Below are positions 47,483 to 59,757 of a stretch of DNA of 64,000 nucleotides, in pieces; the stretch's first letter is position 1, and every line of letters starts with the position of its first letter. The notes beneath the pieces were generated by a model that was not told the origin of the DNA, searched no databases, and worked only from the letters and a program-made list of their open reading frames with translations. The translations under genes and the position numbers were made by a program. Origin of the DNA: Guillardia theta CCMP2712 (Eukaryota > Cryptophyceae > Pyrenomonadales > Geminigeraceae); the NCBI RefSeq assembly GCF_000315625.1, contig NW_005434660.1, positions 302,768 to 366,767 of the forward strand. The letters run 5' to 3'.

Positions 47483-49842
47483 GACCTCTGAGCCAGAATC
47501 TGCTCAATAGCTCGCAGTCTATGCATAACAACATTTGCAACGGCATCGGGATTGTAAAATTTTCGCACTTCCTCCATCCCAACCTGTCTCAGCACAGAGT
47601 TGCTCAACATTCGGATCATCCAACAAGCCTCAGAAGCGGCACCTTTGCGATTCTTTTCGCTTCATTTGGGTTCTCAAAGATTTTCTTAAGAATGTCCATG
47701 AGGCCTTTCACTGACGGTCTCGCCCACAGGTGTCCGGTAAACGCTCCCTCCCGAACCGGCTCGAGGCCCTGCCAGCAGGCTCAACGTTTGTAGCCTCGGA
47801 GGAGATAACGCAGGGGTTGACCTCAATGGGGATGAGAAAGCTGTTGTAGTCCTTCATGAACTCAGTGTTTCCGCTCCAGTTTGTTGCAACGACTGGAAGA
47901 CCCTGTAGCAGGCTGAGGGAGATGGGAAAGGTTGACTCGTTTTTGTTGATTACCATGGCCATGGCCTCTATGTGCGGCCTCCCCCACCTTTGCAAGAAAG
48001 TCAGGTCATGTCTGAGAGGAGAAACAAGTAGACCCTTCGCCTCGAGATGGGAGAACGAAACAGTCAGAGCTCTGGCAGGAGATGAGATGTGAGAAGACAG
48101 AGAGTTAGCTTTACAGCGTAAAGTTGGGTCATTTGCTTCAGCGGTATGTCTTCGTCCAAGACGATGATGTTGCTGATATCCTGGAAGGAAAGAAGATGTT
48201 ATAAAAATTAAACAGATATGAAGGCTTTCCGAAGGATCGTTCAGTCCCAACTTGTTCGATGCAAACTCGAGAATCTTCTGCTTGAAATCTCCGTCTGTAT
48301 GATAATGCATGGTCTTTATGTACAAAACCGCCTATGTAGAGCGAAGTTGGCAATGAAAGAGAAGGGAAACGTTATGTAGCATCGCCAAAGAGAATTTAAG
48401 AGACTCACTCTGTTCTCTTTGGCTGGAAACTGTGAAAGAAATGCCTCTAGCAAGATATCCCAGCCCTTTCGGGCTTCCCACTTTTCAGGAGAAGTCAGCT
48501 GTCGATTCAGATAGCGGAGAACATCTCTATAGAAGTCAAAGACAACTACCTTAAAAACAGAGAGAAACTTGAATCTCTTGTCTGCTGACAGAAGTTTGTG
48601 AGGTCTGCCGTCATTGCATCATCCCAATCATCATCTATGAGATCATGAGCTCCTACGAAGATTTTGTTGGGTCGAACAGCTCAGTGTCGACAGCCTCAGG
48701 GATAACATGTATGCTCTCTCTGGCAAGTCCAGCGTCCTCGAAAATTTCTTCAACATACCGTCAGCCAGTTCTTCTCATGTAAACGTCTCGCACTTTCATG
48801 AAACTTGGACGGGACCCAAATCTCATCCATTGCCTTTTTTGGAAAATTGACAGAACATTGAAGACGAAACGTCAGCTATGTCCGGCAGGTCTTGCTTTCT
48901 TTACCTTCAGTCTTCTCAACCATCCATCTGGCAGCCTGTCCGTCTCAAACATTGTTCTCCCGACGGCATACAACCTACAAGCATTCATTCACGGTGAGAG
49001 CCTGTCCAGAACCATCTTGCGCTCAGCGCATCTCAACTCTTTCCTTCTCTGACAAACCCCCAATCCTCCTCGTCCCGGCATTCTGCTCTCAAACCTCATA
49101 TCCACCTGTCTTCTGACGGGCATGTCGACGTCGGGTACATCGGGGTAGGGACGCTCCAGGCCCCGGGCTCGCTATGACAGATCTGCGGGAGGTTTTGAAC
49201 CCATCAACCGCCCCACGTTGTCCTCTCACATCTATCGTCGATCTCGGAGGAAACCTGGTGTACATTGCCTTCTGTAGTGTTTCCTATCAACAAGATATGA
49301 TCACGCACACAGCGATTGCAGTAAACACTTTACCTTGACAGCAGCTGGCAACCCCTCAACAAATCTTGGGTTCACCGAATCCCCTGTTTGACGCTCTTAC
49401 ACGCTACGACTGCAGTCGTCGTGTCTCACCGTGTTGCACAACAGCCAGGTTTGCATGCTTGTGCAGCTCCATGATGTAAGAGAGCGCTTCTGAACAATAC
49501 CCGCCACCACTGAGGAACGGGGCAAACCATCTCACGTTCAGGTTGAGGGGGCGAGAAGACTTGCTCTTGCTTTTTCTCTTTGATTTAGGTTGGTGAGCTG
49601 ATACGAGAACATCATTTTGAAAAACATCATTGAGGCAACCAAACACGAACATCTGCATGAAGCTAATGTAAGATGTAAAAGCACACAACCAAGAACCCAG
49701 ACTTCATTACCAGCTCCCCTAGCTGTACGCATCGATACAGTCTCCGTGCAATGGCGTTTCGGCTCGTGCACAGATTCGTTTGAGAGCATATTAGCAACAG
49801 AACGATGGTGAAGAAGGCGGTCCCAAGAAAGATCCTACTCAT
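47464..49842 (-). CDS. Golgi-type GT4 glycosyltransferase, multi-exon
   Basis: Exon 1 (49842..49711) encodes MSRIFLGTAFFTIVLLLICS, an N-terminal signal-anchor typical of Golgi type II transferases. Later exon pieces in order: RWFAPFLSGGGYCSEALSYI and LAVVQHGE (about 49560..49430), FETDRLPDGWLRRLK (about 48960..48900), MDEIWVPSKFHESAR (about 48830..48785), IHVIPEAVDTELFDP (about 48725..48670), FKFLSVFK then WEARKGWDILLEAFL (about 48570..48400), KTMHYHTDGDFKQKILEFA (about 48320..48250), GWGRPHIEAMAM then GLPVVATNWSGNTEFM (48000..47830), and a final exon to the stop at 47464 (MEEVRKFYNPDA). The PHIEAMAM / GLPVVATNWSG pair is the GT-B nucleotide-sugar site. Exon limits between pieces are approximate. 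Sugar specificity unknown. Confidence 0.88.
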
Positions 49843-49899
49843 TCCACACGCCCAGGAATCCCACAAAGTAGCAAGGCAGCCTGTTGCTCGACGATTGTT

Positions 49900-50489
49900 T
49901 CTAGTGTGAGCTTTCCTAACAGCTATGTGCCGATGATCCTCTGCTCGCTTGACAATCCAACATCATCTGATCAGCATGCATCTTTCCTCGACCCTCTTGC
50001 TCTCCTTTCCATGTCCGCGCTGCTGTCGCCATCGCCTTGCCTGTACTACCAAAACCCTCTGAGGCAGGTGTGGAGAACCATTCGCCACCCACCCCCACTT
50101 CACTTTACCCACCCCCAGCTTGCCCCTGCGCCCCATCCCACAAACCAAAGAATCTGAGGACCCACCCCAATATCTCAAATAATTTATGTATGTTCATATG
50201 AAATATGCGGTATCCTACTCTCTATCCTCATTTTCATGTCACATCCCAGGTTTGCAACTCAAGTACCCATTGCAAAATTGACAAACCCCCTAAGAGTGCA
50301 TGGGGTATCTGTGTCATAAACGCTGAATGATAAGCAACATGCTGAGCTTGAGGGTGAGAGATCAGTTCCTCCTCCTCCTCCTCCTCCCCATCATCATCAT
50401 CATCATCATCATCCTCATCATCATCATCCTCATCATCATCATCCTCATCATCATCATCCTCCTCTTCCTCCTCCTCCTCCACCTCCTCC

Positions 50490-50575
<86 letters not shown>

Positions 50576-51120
50576 GTCGTCGTCGTCGTCGTCATCGTCG
50601 TCGTCGTCGTCATCATCATCATCATCATCATCCTTTTCATCATCCTCCTCCTCGTCCTTCACTCTTGCTGTTCTCCACATATACCTTTCCTCTCCTCCTT
50701 CCCTCCTCTTCCTTATACCTGTCTCGTTTTCCTCTTTCTCTCTTCTCCTTCCCGCCCCCTTTTGCATCTCTGCCTGTTCCCGATGTTCTTCGCTCATCTC
50801 CTCTCTCCCACGCATCCCACATCTGAATCCTCCTGCTTCTTCACTTGCTTCTACTCCTTGCACGCACTTTCGCTGCCCAGTCTGAACATCTTCACTCAGC
50901 TCCCTGTGCTGGCAGCCCTCCTCTTGGAGGTTTCTTCCTTCAGTGTTTCCCCGCTTCTCTCAGGACGAGCCCTTCCTGCACAACGGTATTCACTCTCCTC
51001 TTCGTGTCACCATACTGACCGAAGTCCAAGCGCTTGCGCGAGCCGAGGACTGAAGAGAGTGTAAGACAGATACAGACTAGAAGGTGATCATGTTGACATG
51101 CATATTGCAGCAACGCCATG
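49900..51120. other. intergenic with C-rich tract and long trinucleotide repeat
   Basis: 50080-50170 is a C-rich tract (cacccacccccactt). 50380-50640 is the ATC repeat, listed separately. It may contain unresolved 5' exon(s) of the DUF3119 gene at about 50800-51160. Confidence 0.4.
50372..50650. repeat. (ATC/CTC/GTC)n trinucleotide repeat, about 280 bp
   Basis: Long run of TCATCA with interspersed TCC and CGT blocks. It gives a poly-Asp/Glu frame on the minus strand (50234-50863), which I treat as repeat-derived. Confidence 0.95.
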
Positions 51121-51307
51121 CGATCTCCTCCTGTCTCCAGAAATCTTGTCATGAAGGTTCGTTCGTTACTATTCACCAAATTCCTTCTCTCTTGCTCCCC
51201 TTCTGTCGTTCGTTCTCCTGCTTCCCTCTTCTTCCTTACTCTTACTTGATGTGTCCCCCTCCCGCTCGTTCCCGCCTCTGCCTTCCCTCCCTCACGCCAC
51301 ATCATAG

Positions 51308-52526
51308 GGCAACGAAGTTGTTATCGAGCCTGACTACAAGGTCGCCGCTGGTTTCCTCGCTGCCGGTGCTGCTCTGTTTGCCCTCAAGGAAGACAAAATG
51401 TGTCAGTCCTGCTCTCCAGCTGACTCGGTCGACAGGCCCCAGCTGCCGGCGTTCCCATTGGGGCCCTCGGCGTCTTGTTTGCGGTGCAGGTACTGCCGTT
51501 AGAGCTGGACGTGTCGATGCTCGTGCTGTCTGCTGTTGACGGGAGGGTCCCCTTGTGTTGCTGCTGACTTAGATCTCTGGTCAGACTGGGCGAGTGAGGT
51601 TTGTGCTTGACGATGAAGCCTTCGAGCTCAAGGTCAAGGGGCAGGTAAGAGTCTTGACATGAAAATGGCCATGGAAGCACTGAGTGGAGAAGGTACTTGC
51701 CTAAGTGGGTTTCTCACTTTGTTGATTGCAGTCAGAGCAACAGCTCGACGACAGTGGCGAGAACATTGTTGTAGGAGGAGCGAACAGGTCAGAATAGTGA
51801 AAGAAGATTCCATGCATGATTTCTTCACATCGTTGCTTTCGATTGACACACGGAGGATTCTGACGGAGATTTGCAAATCAGATGGAAATACCCAACCTGG
51901 GTGAACTATGACTTCTTCCCGTCACTTGAGTTTCCCATCCTCGTTTACTTCAAAGAGAATCAGGTGTGGTGATGTAACAATAAGGGGGGATGGATACCTT
52001 TGAATGAGGAAAACAAGGATTAGAAGCTTCACGACCTGAACGAACAGCCCTTGATACGACAAAGATCTTGATTTTGGAGATGAACACAGTACGTTAGAAG
52101 TTAAGATAGTGGAGAGCGGGAACACTGGGAGGAGGAGGAAGAGGAGGAAGAGAAGGAGACTGACTACTTTTCTTCTTCAGACTCCTCAGGAGAAGTGGGG
52201 AAAGGGCCCCGGAGGTTTTGACAACAGAAACAACGGACAGGTGGGAGGGTAGAGCTTGAAATGCAGGAGATCAGATGATTTGTTGACAGATTCACTTCTT
52301 CCCTGCCATCTGCAACACTGAGCAGCTCAACAAGGTCAGCGATCCTTCTATATCGGTTGCCCCAAGATCGACATCTTTGTCTTCTTGTTAACGACTGTCC
52401 TCTTCTCGTGCACGCCAAACCCTCGTCGTCATCGTCATCAATCTCTATAGCACACTTGTTGCTCATCAACATCTTTAGGTCTTCATCGAGAAGGGTCTCC
52501 CATCTGAGCGGTACAACCCCAAGTAG
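51308..52526 (+). CDS. DUF3119 family protein (probably plastid), 5' exon unresolved
   Basis: Exons: 51308-51401, 51443-51489, 51573-51644, 51732-51787, 51882-51963, 52181-52240, 52290-52334, 52479-52526, closing in frame to TAG. The sequence follows the cyanobacterial and chloroplast DUF3119 pattern: a membrane hairpin (KVAAGFLAAGAALFALK, then VPIGALGVLFAVQ), GQTGRVRFVLDDEAFEL, ENIVVGGANRWKYPTWVNYD, FPSLEFPILVYFKENQ, and IHFFPAICNTEQL near the end. Biochemical role of the family is not established; members are found in photosynthetic lineages. A short exon at about 51119-51157 (MRSPPVSRNLVMK) could precede it, but the signal/transit peptide expected for a plastid protein was not located. Confidence 0.85.
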
Positions 52527-52618
52527 AGACAACCCAAACAGCTTGTCGTCGATGCACAAACGACAACTTTCATTTCATTCACTTCAAGAATAGAATAAAC
52601 ATTGGCTGGTGTTGAGTT

Positions 52619-53433
52619 TCAATCGTCATCAGGCTCTCCATCGAACCCTTCCGGTCGCTCCCATTGAGTCCCGTTTGTGACTCTGTCGTGTACAACCGAT
52701 CAGACGGGAGCATCTTGAAAGAAAAACGCAGAGAGAATTTAGGGGAAATGGAGAACGAAGGAAAGGAACAGGAAGGTGAAAAGGGAATTTGAGGGAAACA
52801 GTCCGAGGAAGTGGAGAAGCAGGATGATGAGATGGAGGAAGGGAAGGAGGAAGTGAAGATGGGGGAGGGCAGGGTCTCACTTGTTATAGAAATAAACGTT
52901 CCCGTCGTCGTCCCTGAAGGCTTCCCAGACAGCGTTGGGATTTTCCTCCTGCCGAATCGTCACCAGCAATCATTGACAGCATGAGAACAACGTCAACAAG
53001 CTGCTCCTCCCTCTCCTGCTTCGAATGAATGTGCATCTTGTCTGCGTTGAGAGTCATGGGAGAGAAGAAGGAGGGCGGTTCCGACCGTCTACGATTGCCA
53101 GGGATGGGTGTGTTTCCATAGCCACGGGTTGAGCTGGAGTGAGGGTCAGGTATGCGCAAATGAGGGAAAGGAGAAAGGAGGAGGAGGAGGAGGATAGCGG
53201 AAGTGAGAGGGGAAAAGGGGCTAGGACAAGAGAAGAGGGAGAAAGGAGAATCCAAAAAGTAGAGACACGTGGAGTTCCGCGGGGACAGCAATTCTTGCTG
53301 AGCAAGGGAAGGATGTCAGACCTAATGACTCGATCTCTTCCCTTTGTCTGCCGGATGGCTCGGCGTCTATCGGCGACGACAGGTCTCTAGCTGAATTGTC
53401 GTCCAGCGATGAAGCGTCTACAAGAACGGCCAT
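52619..53433 (-). CDS. WW-domain protein
   Basis: Start ATG at 53433 (MAVLVDASSLDDNSARDLSS). Later exon pieces: RSEPPSFFSPMTLNADKMHI (about 53094..52998), then ENPNAVWEAFRDDDGNVYFYN (to about 52885), and final exon about 52685..52619, TNGTQWERPEGFDGEP to stop. The W...F.D..G..YFYN...T..QWERP spacing is a WW domain, which binds Pro-rich motifs (the neighbouring BAR-like protein happens to have one, but linkage is only positional). The junction after the first exon is not solved in phase. Confidence 0.7.
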
Positions 53434-54154
53434 TACTTGGAATCCGATCAACACAAGAAAAAATTCGTCATATTTTCAAACAACATATGACAACATTCGT
53501 CATATCTTGAAACAACAAACCAAAACACTCGTCATATCTTCAAACAAGATGCTTGGATCGCCCAGGGATGTTTTCATCAAGGTCACAAAATAAATCCGAG
53601 TGTTATTCTCGTGACAATCAAATCATCGCGTATCCCATTTTCCAAAGTTCAACAATGTCCTAAATTCTCGTTTTCGTCATTGTCAACGTAACCATACTTT
53701 GCAATGAACAGCAAAACGATGCCAAGAACCATAGCCCTTAACACTTGCAGACACACCACATGATGTCAACAGCCCCTGATGCCACCCACGGAGAGAACAT
53801 TTCTCCTCATGATCACAACAAGGTAATGTTCCCCTCTCAGCGCTCTCATCAACCTTGAGGATAGGAGTCGTTCTTCGCTCCATGCAGCTCAAGACGAGGA
53901 ACAACACTGAGAAAGCAAGTCGGTGAGATGATAAGAGCGGGGATGGGATGGGAGGAGAGAGGGGGGGGGTTGGCGCTAGCAGGAAAGAAGTAGGGATTGA
54001 TGGACATACAGAACCAGACGAGGGGAGGAATCGATGGATAGAGGCAGAGGCAGAGGGAAAAACAGACGGAGAGATGGACAAAGAGAGGAAAGATAGAATG
54101 TGGGAGATGAAAAGGAAAACATGGTAACAAGGAAGGTGAGGAAGTTCCACGCTA

Positions 54155-55907
54155 TCAAGCCGAGGGTAGTGCGCAGGAGATTTCGGAGAGCAACCCGCGA
54201 GCTTCTTGACTGGAGGTTTGCTTGCTTCCGTTCTTCTCTGCAGCAGCTCCTTTCGCTTCCCTCCTCGACGATCCTCTCTGACTTCTTCTCGCACTCTTGA
54301 GGTCGGGAGGAGAGTCTGGAGGGGGACGAGCGGGCAGGGGAGGAGGTTTCTTCTTGGCCTTGTCCTCCCCATCTGACTTGTTGCTGTCCACAGATTGTAT
54401 CCTCGTGGAGTGCGACACAACCTGCCTCTCCGCATCGTAACTCTCTATCCCCCCGTCGTTTCTGCTGCGGTTCACGAGTCAACCTCCCTCCTTCAGGGTC
54501 CCTCATCTGACCTGGAGGGAGGGAGAGCATGGGCGAGGCTGTTCTGCTGGAGCTGCTGAGCGACGTGCTGGTCCCTCAGGTCGATACGGTTTTCTGCCTC
54601 CAGCATGTTCACTCCTCCTCCTCCTCCCAGGTGCTCCACGTTGGTCGGCTCGCCGATGGATGAGATGGGAATCGAAATGTCCTCCTGTCGGCGAGCAAGA
54701 AAATATCAGGAAACTGGCGCAACGCAACAACCCAGTGAGAGTAAGTCAATGGCGTTACCTTGAGCCCGCAGGCCTGCGCACACCTGAGGACTGACGGGCT
54801 TGCCTCGCTGAAATTGGTGCAGACTTCTCGGGCCATGATGTACTCGGCCTCGAAGTTGGTGAACAAAGCCTGTTGTGACGTCAGTCACGCTGCTGGTACT
54901 CCTTTCATCGTCGACCTGCAAGACCTCTGCCATCCTGTCCCTCTTGACAGAGTCCCACAACTCCATGAGGGAAGTTTTTGTTCTGTTCACAGTTGTTTCA
55001 AGCGTAGAAAGCTCTTCCTGCATCTCGGATTCGTTCTGTCAGGTGCGCAAGGTCAGGGAAGTCGTCTGATCTCCTTCATCGCACTACATGTTTCTTCTCG
55101 CTCTCATGCTTCTTCTTGCTGTACTTCTGGAACGCCTTCTTGTATTCTTGTTTCGCCTGCAATGACATGGCCATCAACATCTCAGGCATTTCGTCGATTA
55201 ACTTCTACTTTCTTCGTGTCGGCATCCGATTGCTTCTCGATATCCAGCAGTGCGTTGACAACCTTGAATCACCTCAACCCCAGCAAGATCCTTATTGTAT
55301 TTCCCTACCTTGTATCTGAGAGTGTCGTTGTAAGCCGCCATACTCTCGAGATTCTGTTTGTGTGCTTCTGCAATCTGTTGAAACACACAGTCATCACGGG
55401 CACAGGCTAGCAGCAAGATCGACGTTGGTGAGCAGGGCGAGGTCAGGATTGCTTCCATCCTCCGCCATGAGAATGAGTAGGTCGCTAGCATCGGGATCAG
55501 ATCAGCCATCAACAAGTGGACTGAGGAAGTTCTCACCACACTCCTTGCCAGGCTTTCATGGCCTCCACCGAGGAGAGAAACGCTGCCTTGAACAGCTGCA
55601 GTGACACGTTGAGATCAGATCTTTAGAGCTCAAGGGGAGGAAGGGTGGGGGCAGGGCGTTGGAAGCGATGAGTTACCTTGGTGAGATTCTTTCTGTCTAG
55701 ATTTGCTTTCTTCCAATCGGCCTTGGCCTTCAAGACCTGTAAATGGGAGGGAAGAGGATCAGCAAAGGGGTCTATGTCATAGTCATGGCGTACATCCGCA
55801 GGCTCGTTCTCCTGCTTGGAGAGTCCGATGCTTCGGAACAGAGACTTCATGAGAAGGGTTCGATGCTGGAGAGCTTCGCTGTTATGTAGGATCAGATGCT
55901 TGTCCAC
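54155..55907 (-). CDS. BAR/F-BAR-like coiled-coil protein with PxxP tail
   Basis: Exon pieces in order: KSLFRSIGLSKQENEP (55907..55740), VLKAKADWKKANLDRKNLTK, LFKAAFLSSVEAMKAWQGVW, IAEAHKQNLESMAAYNDTLR, VVNALLDIEKQSDADTKKVE, AKQEYKKAFQKYSKKKHESE, STLETTVNRTKTSLMELWDS, FTNFEAEYIMAREVCTNFSE, EDISIPISSIGEPTNVEHLG and a final exon from about 54475 to 54155 with KKKPPPLPARPPPDSPPDLK. The long amphipathic Lys/Glu-rich helices interrupted by many short introns fit a membrane-curving BAR-superfamily domain, followed by an SH3-binding Pro tail. The exact subfamily (BAR, F-BAR, I-BAR) is not certain. Start codon either 55907 or the internal Met at 55847. Confidence 0.62.
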
Positions 55908-56059
55908 CTAACTTTATGCCCTCCACAGGAAAGGTGGAGGATCCAATATGAACGCAGCTGCGACGACAGTGTGACCAGGGCAGGAAAGTGCTCGATCAAT
56001 GAAGGTTGGAGTCGACAGTGTAGGAGAGGAGCAAGGGAGAGGACCAATGGCGGGAAACC

Positions 56060-56062
56060 AGG

Positions 56063-56098
<36 letters not shown>

Positions 56099-56104
56099 AT
56101 GAGA

Positions 56105-56146
<42 letters not shown>

Positions 56147-56215
56147 ATGAGAAGGAGGAGGAGGTTGTGGTGGAGGAGGAGCAGGAGCAGGAGCAGGAGC
56201 AGGAGCTATCGAAAG
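56060..56215. repeat. (GAGCAG)n hexanucleotide repeat
   Basis: ggagcaggagcag repeated with gatgagaag interruptions. It encodes Glu-Gln runs in one frame but has no supported gene context. Confidence 0.9.
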
Positions 56216-56590
56216 CTCAAGAAGGCGGCGAACAAGGCGGGTAGCTGGGACCAGGGGGTGTTTGAAGTAGATTGGGGGGGTAAGGGGTTATCACCCTCAG
56301 CGTTTAGGCAGAAGAATGTACGGGTCATGAAAACTCCAGCGGTAGCATTGATGTCAGACAGAGGGGTGAAGACAGGGGCAAGTACGGGTACTGGAACGTT
56401 GGGATCAATCAGGATCTGCTGGACAGAGGGGGTCCTCTTTCAAACTTTGCCAAATGAACAACTTTGAAGCTTTACATTTTATGACACGCATAGTTCAGCT
56501 AAAAGTTTTTGAAGTTTCAAAGTTTGCAAGCGCAAAGGCGGATTTTCGATGTCCTGCCACAGTGCTTTGCGCCGCCGCCTCAATGCGAGG

Positions 56591-58430
56591 ATGGTGAGCT
56601 TCAGCGCTAGATACTCCTCCCTCCTTCTTCCTCTTCCTCCCTCCTCCCCTCGCACTACATCCACAAGACTTCAGAAAACCTTCCCTGCCACATCTTGGTC
56701 TCCGCCACCGTTCCTGTGCAGGGCTCTGTCATCGAGAAACGAGGTTGAGGAGAGGATCCGGAAGTACGCGAAAGAAGCTTGCAGAGTTGAGGAGCTGCAA
56801 GGTTTTGAAGCAAAGGACGTGCTCTCGAGTGCTGTGATTGGTGCTGGAACCATGGGTGGGGGGATTGCAATGTGCCTGGCAGAGAAAAACATCAAGGTGC
56901 AACTGATTGACAAAGATCCGAAGATGCTGCAGGGGTGCTTCGAGAGGATGAAGAAGAACTGGGAGAATGCAGTGAGCAAGGGAAAGATCACAAAGGAGGT
57001 GCTGGAACAAAGGCTCAAGTGTATTCACCTTCACGACTCCGTGGATGCATGTCGGGGGGTCGATCTGGTGATCGAGGCGATCTTCGAGGACATGAAGGCT
57101 AAGAAGGAGATCTTCAAGGAGGTGGACACGGTTGCGAAGGAGGATGCGATCCTCGCCAGCAACACCTCAACTCTCAACATCGATCATATCTTCTCCGACG
57201 TCTCCCGCCCTCACAACACTGTTGGGCTGCATTTCTTCTCGCCGGCACAAGTTATGCCGCTGCTGGAGGTTGTCCGCGGAGGAAGCTCCTCCAAACAGAC
57301 TTTGGCGACAGCGATGAAGCTAGGACAGACGCTCGGAAAGAGTCCTGTGCTTGCAGGAAACTGCTTCGGCTTTATTGGAAACCGAATGTTTGAGTCGTAC
57401 ACCAAGGAAGCCATGTTCTTGCTCGAGGAAGGTGCTCTTCCACACGAGGTTCACGACTCTTTCATCCTCACGATACCTTCTTGATCTTGGTCGGTGCAGG
57501 TCGATGAGGCGATTCAAGAGTGGGGGATGGTGATGGGGCCTTTTGCTGTGAGCGACCTGGCAGGAAAGTGTTCCTGGCCTATCGTTGCTTTTTCTCATGG
57601 TCGAATGATTGCAGGGTTGGACATCGGGTACCTCATTCGAAAGGAGCAGGGGCTGGTGGATCCTCAGACCCGATCTAAGGAGTGAGGAAGATATCATGTT
57701 GTGAGAGGGGTTTTCATCCTTTCTCAGATCGGGAAGATACGCAGGGACGATCGCAGACAGGCTGGTTCTTTCAGGCAGGAAAGGGCAGAAGACACAGGTG
57801 CTCAGCAGCGCTGTGGAGGGTATGCGCCATGACCTGTCATGGCAGGGGGGTTTCTATGATTATTCCAAGGGGAGGAATCCAGAAAGAGATCCCTCGGTCG
57901 AGGAGATTGTCAAGTCGGTCTCTCGAGGTGCATACCAACTTTGAGTTTGCCAGGGGAGATGACTGTGAACTATGTCTGTGCGAGAAGATCTCGGGGTCAC
58001 TCGCCGTAAGATACAGAAGGAGGAGATAGTCGAGAGATGCATTCTCAGCCTCGTCAATGAGGGCTATAAGGTTGACATCGTTTGTCAAAATCCTTTCGTA
58101 TCCCCTGTTGTGACACTCGTCAAAAGATCCTGGACGAAGGGATTGCCAGAGCGTGGACCGACATTGATGTTGTTTATGCCTACGGCTATGGAGCTCGAAA
58201 CCAGCAGCCCATGACGTATGCGAGAGAACTTGGGATGAAGAAGGTGAAAGGAGGAGGAGGAAGAGGATTGGATCTGTGACATCGCGGTGAAGGTGTTGGA
58301 GCTTATTCGCAAGTATCAGAGGCAATGTCCGGATGCTCCTCACTGGAAACCAGCGCAAGGGATTCTAGACGCTCTGAGAGAAGAAGATCGGTTGCGAGCT
58401 CAACAGCAGAACGTCCCGTATCTCGGTTAG
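56591..58430 (+). CDS. 3-hydroxyacyl-CoA dehydrogenase with two C-terminal domains, mitochondrial
   Basis: NAD-dependent oxidation of L-3-hydroxyacyl-CoA in fatty-acid beta-oxidation. Starts with an Arg/Ser-rich presequence (MVSFSARYSSLLLPLPPSS; an in-frame ATG at 56549 is also possible). Exon 1 (to 57448) carries the Rossmann fold: VIGAGTMGGGIAMCLAEKNI, DLVIEAIFEDMKAKKEIF, NTSTLNI, and GLHFFSPAQVMPLLEVVRG with the catalytic His. Exon 2 from 57500: VDEAIQEWGMVMGPFAVSDL then GLDIGYLIRKEQG. Later exons give RYAGTIADRLVLSGRKGQKT, GFYDYSKGRNPERDPSVEEI, TRRKIQKEEIVERCILSLVN, KILDEGIARAWTDIDVVYAY and VLELIRKYQRQCPDAPHWKP, ending NVPYLG. This is the dehydrogenase half of multifunctional beta-oxidation enzymes without the enoyl-CoA hydratase half. 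Some later exon limits are approximate. Confidence 0.92.
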
Positions 58431-58584
58431 GAGACTATCATTGATCTTTCTTGTTCAAAGGCAGGAACGGTCCAAAAAACTACAATGAACACGCTGAAAC
58501 ACAACTTGCACTGGCAAAATTAACGACACATCGTGATGATATGCCGGTAAACAGCGATAGGGTGGCTTCATGTGTGGGGGTCCT

Positions 58585-59533
58585 TCACTCGGAGGCATCT
58601 ACTGCAATGTTGCTGGTCACGGTCTTTCCCGTAGCATCGAAGAGCCCTGCGGACGAATATCAGAGAGGAAGGGAGGGAGGGAGCGAGGGGGGAAAGGAGG
58701 AGCAGAAGGTTTGCCAGGCACCTTGAGTCATCTTGGAAGACTTGGTCTTAGGAGAGAAGCCACAAGTCTTGTCGGTTTCTTCCTTGGCGATGACCTTGAC
58801 GGCGCTTGCACTTTCGTCTGAGAGAATTTATGAGAAAATGACGCTTCAACCCATGTATTCCTTCCCGTTTCTCCCTCCCCACTTTCCTTCTTGCTTTCCT
58901 CCTCCCTTGACATCTCCCCTTCATCCATCTCTCTACTGACCTTCGGAGTACCCAACTTCCAGCTCATTCCGCTTTGTCATGAGCACAGGATAGAGATCGC
59001 AGGCATATTCCAAGACAAGTCTCTTGAAGAACGTGCATGCCGCGTTGGCCGAGTCGTCCTCAATGGCAACTCTTCCGCATTCGTACCACTTGTCTGCTCC
59101 CTTGACGCGAGCGAAGACGTAGTATGGCTTCTTGCCGGACTTGATGAGCTGGTCGAAGCTCTCCAAGTACTGCCAGAAAGAAAAGACGTGGAGAGGCAGC
59201 GAGAGCGACGAAAGAGGGAAGGGAGGAGATCAGATTCCTTCAGACGACAAGGTGAGCTCGACTCACCTTCTTGGGTATGCCCATGATCTTCTTGGGTGCC
59301 TTGGAGGATTTAGCTTGCGACTTCCCTCCAAACCCTGACATGTGGACGGTGGTGCATGGGGGGGCGCGAAGACGAGGGAGGGGGCGGAGGCAAGCGCCCG
59401 ACTGTCTTGTCGATGGGAGGAGCGATGGGTGGGAGGGCGGGAGGGCCTGGAAGCCTTCGGCACCTACTGCCAGCATTGCGACCGCAAGTCCAACAGCGGC
59501 CATAACATGCGCCATGGTCGTTACGGATTCCAA
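58585..59533 (-). CDS. unknown plastid-targeted protein (bipartite presequence)
   Basis: Exons 59533..59267, 59169..58941, 58817..58722, 58646..58585; 217 aa, all phases close. The N-terminus is a signal peptide ([21 protein letters not shown], from the second Met) followed directly by Phe (FQALPPSHP) and a Ser/Pro/Arg-rich transit-like stretch: the cryptophyte plastid signature. The mature part starts with a basic segment ([20 protein letters not shown]), then a compact domain [20 protein letters not shown] ... [14 protein letters not shown] ... [14 protein letters not shown], and ends [20 protein letters not shown]. The [11 protein letters not shown] core recalls small chloroplast stress or photosystem-associated proteins (HHL1 type), but I cannot confirm that. 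Confidence 0.8.
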
Positions 59534-59757
59534 AGGGCGCCGTTACATATAGACCTGAGCTGCCCATGCACCGCCCTCACAGAGCGGGAGGACGTCTGTT
59601 GGGGGTGACATGCTGAGCGGACAGCACGACTAGACCGAAGGGATCACAGAACCAAACAGGTTGTGCTGCAAGAAACGGAGGGAGTGGCAGACACGGAAAC
59701 GGTTTGACCTGCACGAAGTCACCAGGCAAGCGCAGATAACGCAAACCTTCTTTCACC

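Noticed and set aside
50234-50863. 209-codon frame rich in Asp/Glu on the minus strand
   Set aside because: Its acidic run is exactly the ATC trinucleotide repeat. The flanks have no family and the opposite strand is equally open, so it is repeat-derived.
55999-56244. Glu-Gln repeat ORF
   Set aside because: Entirely explained by the GAGCAG microsatellite, with no start context or introns linking it to a gene.
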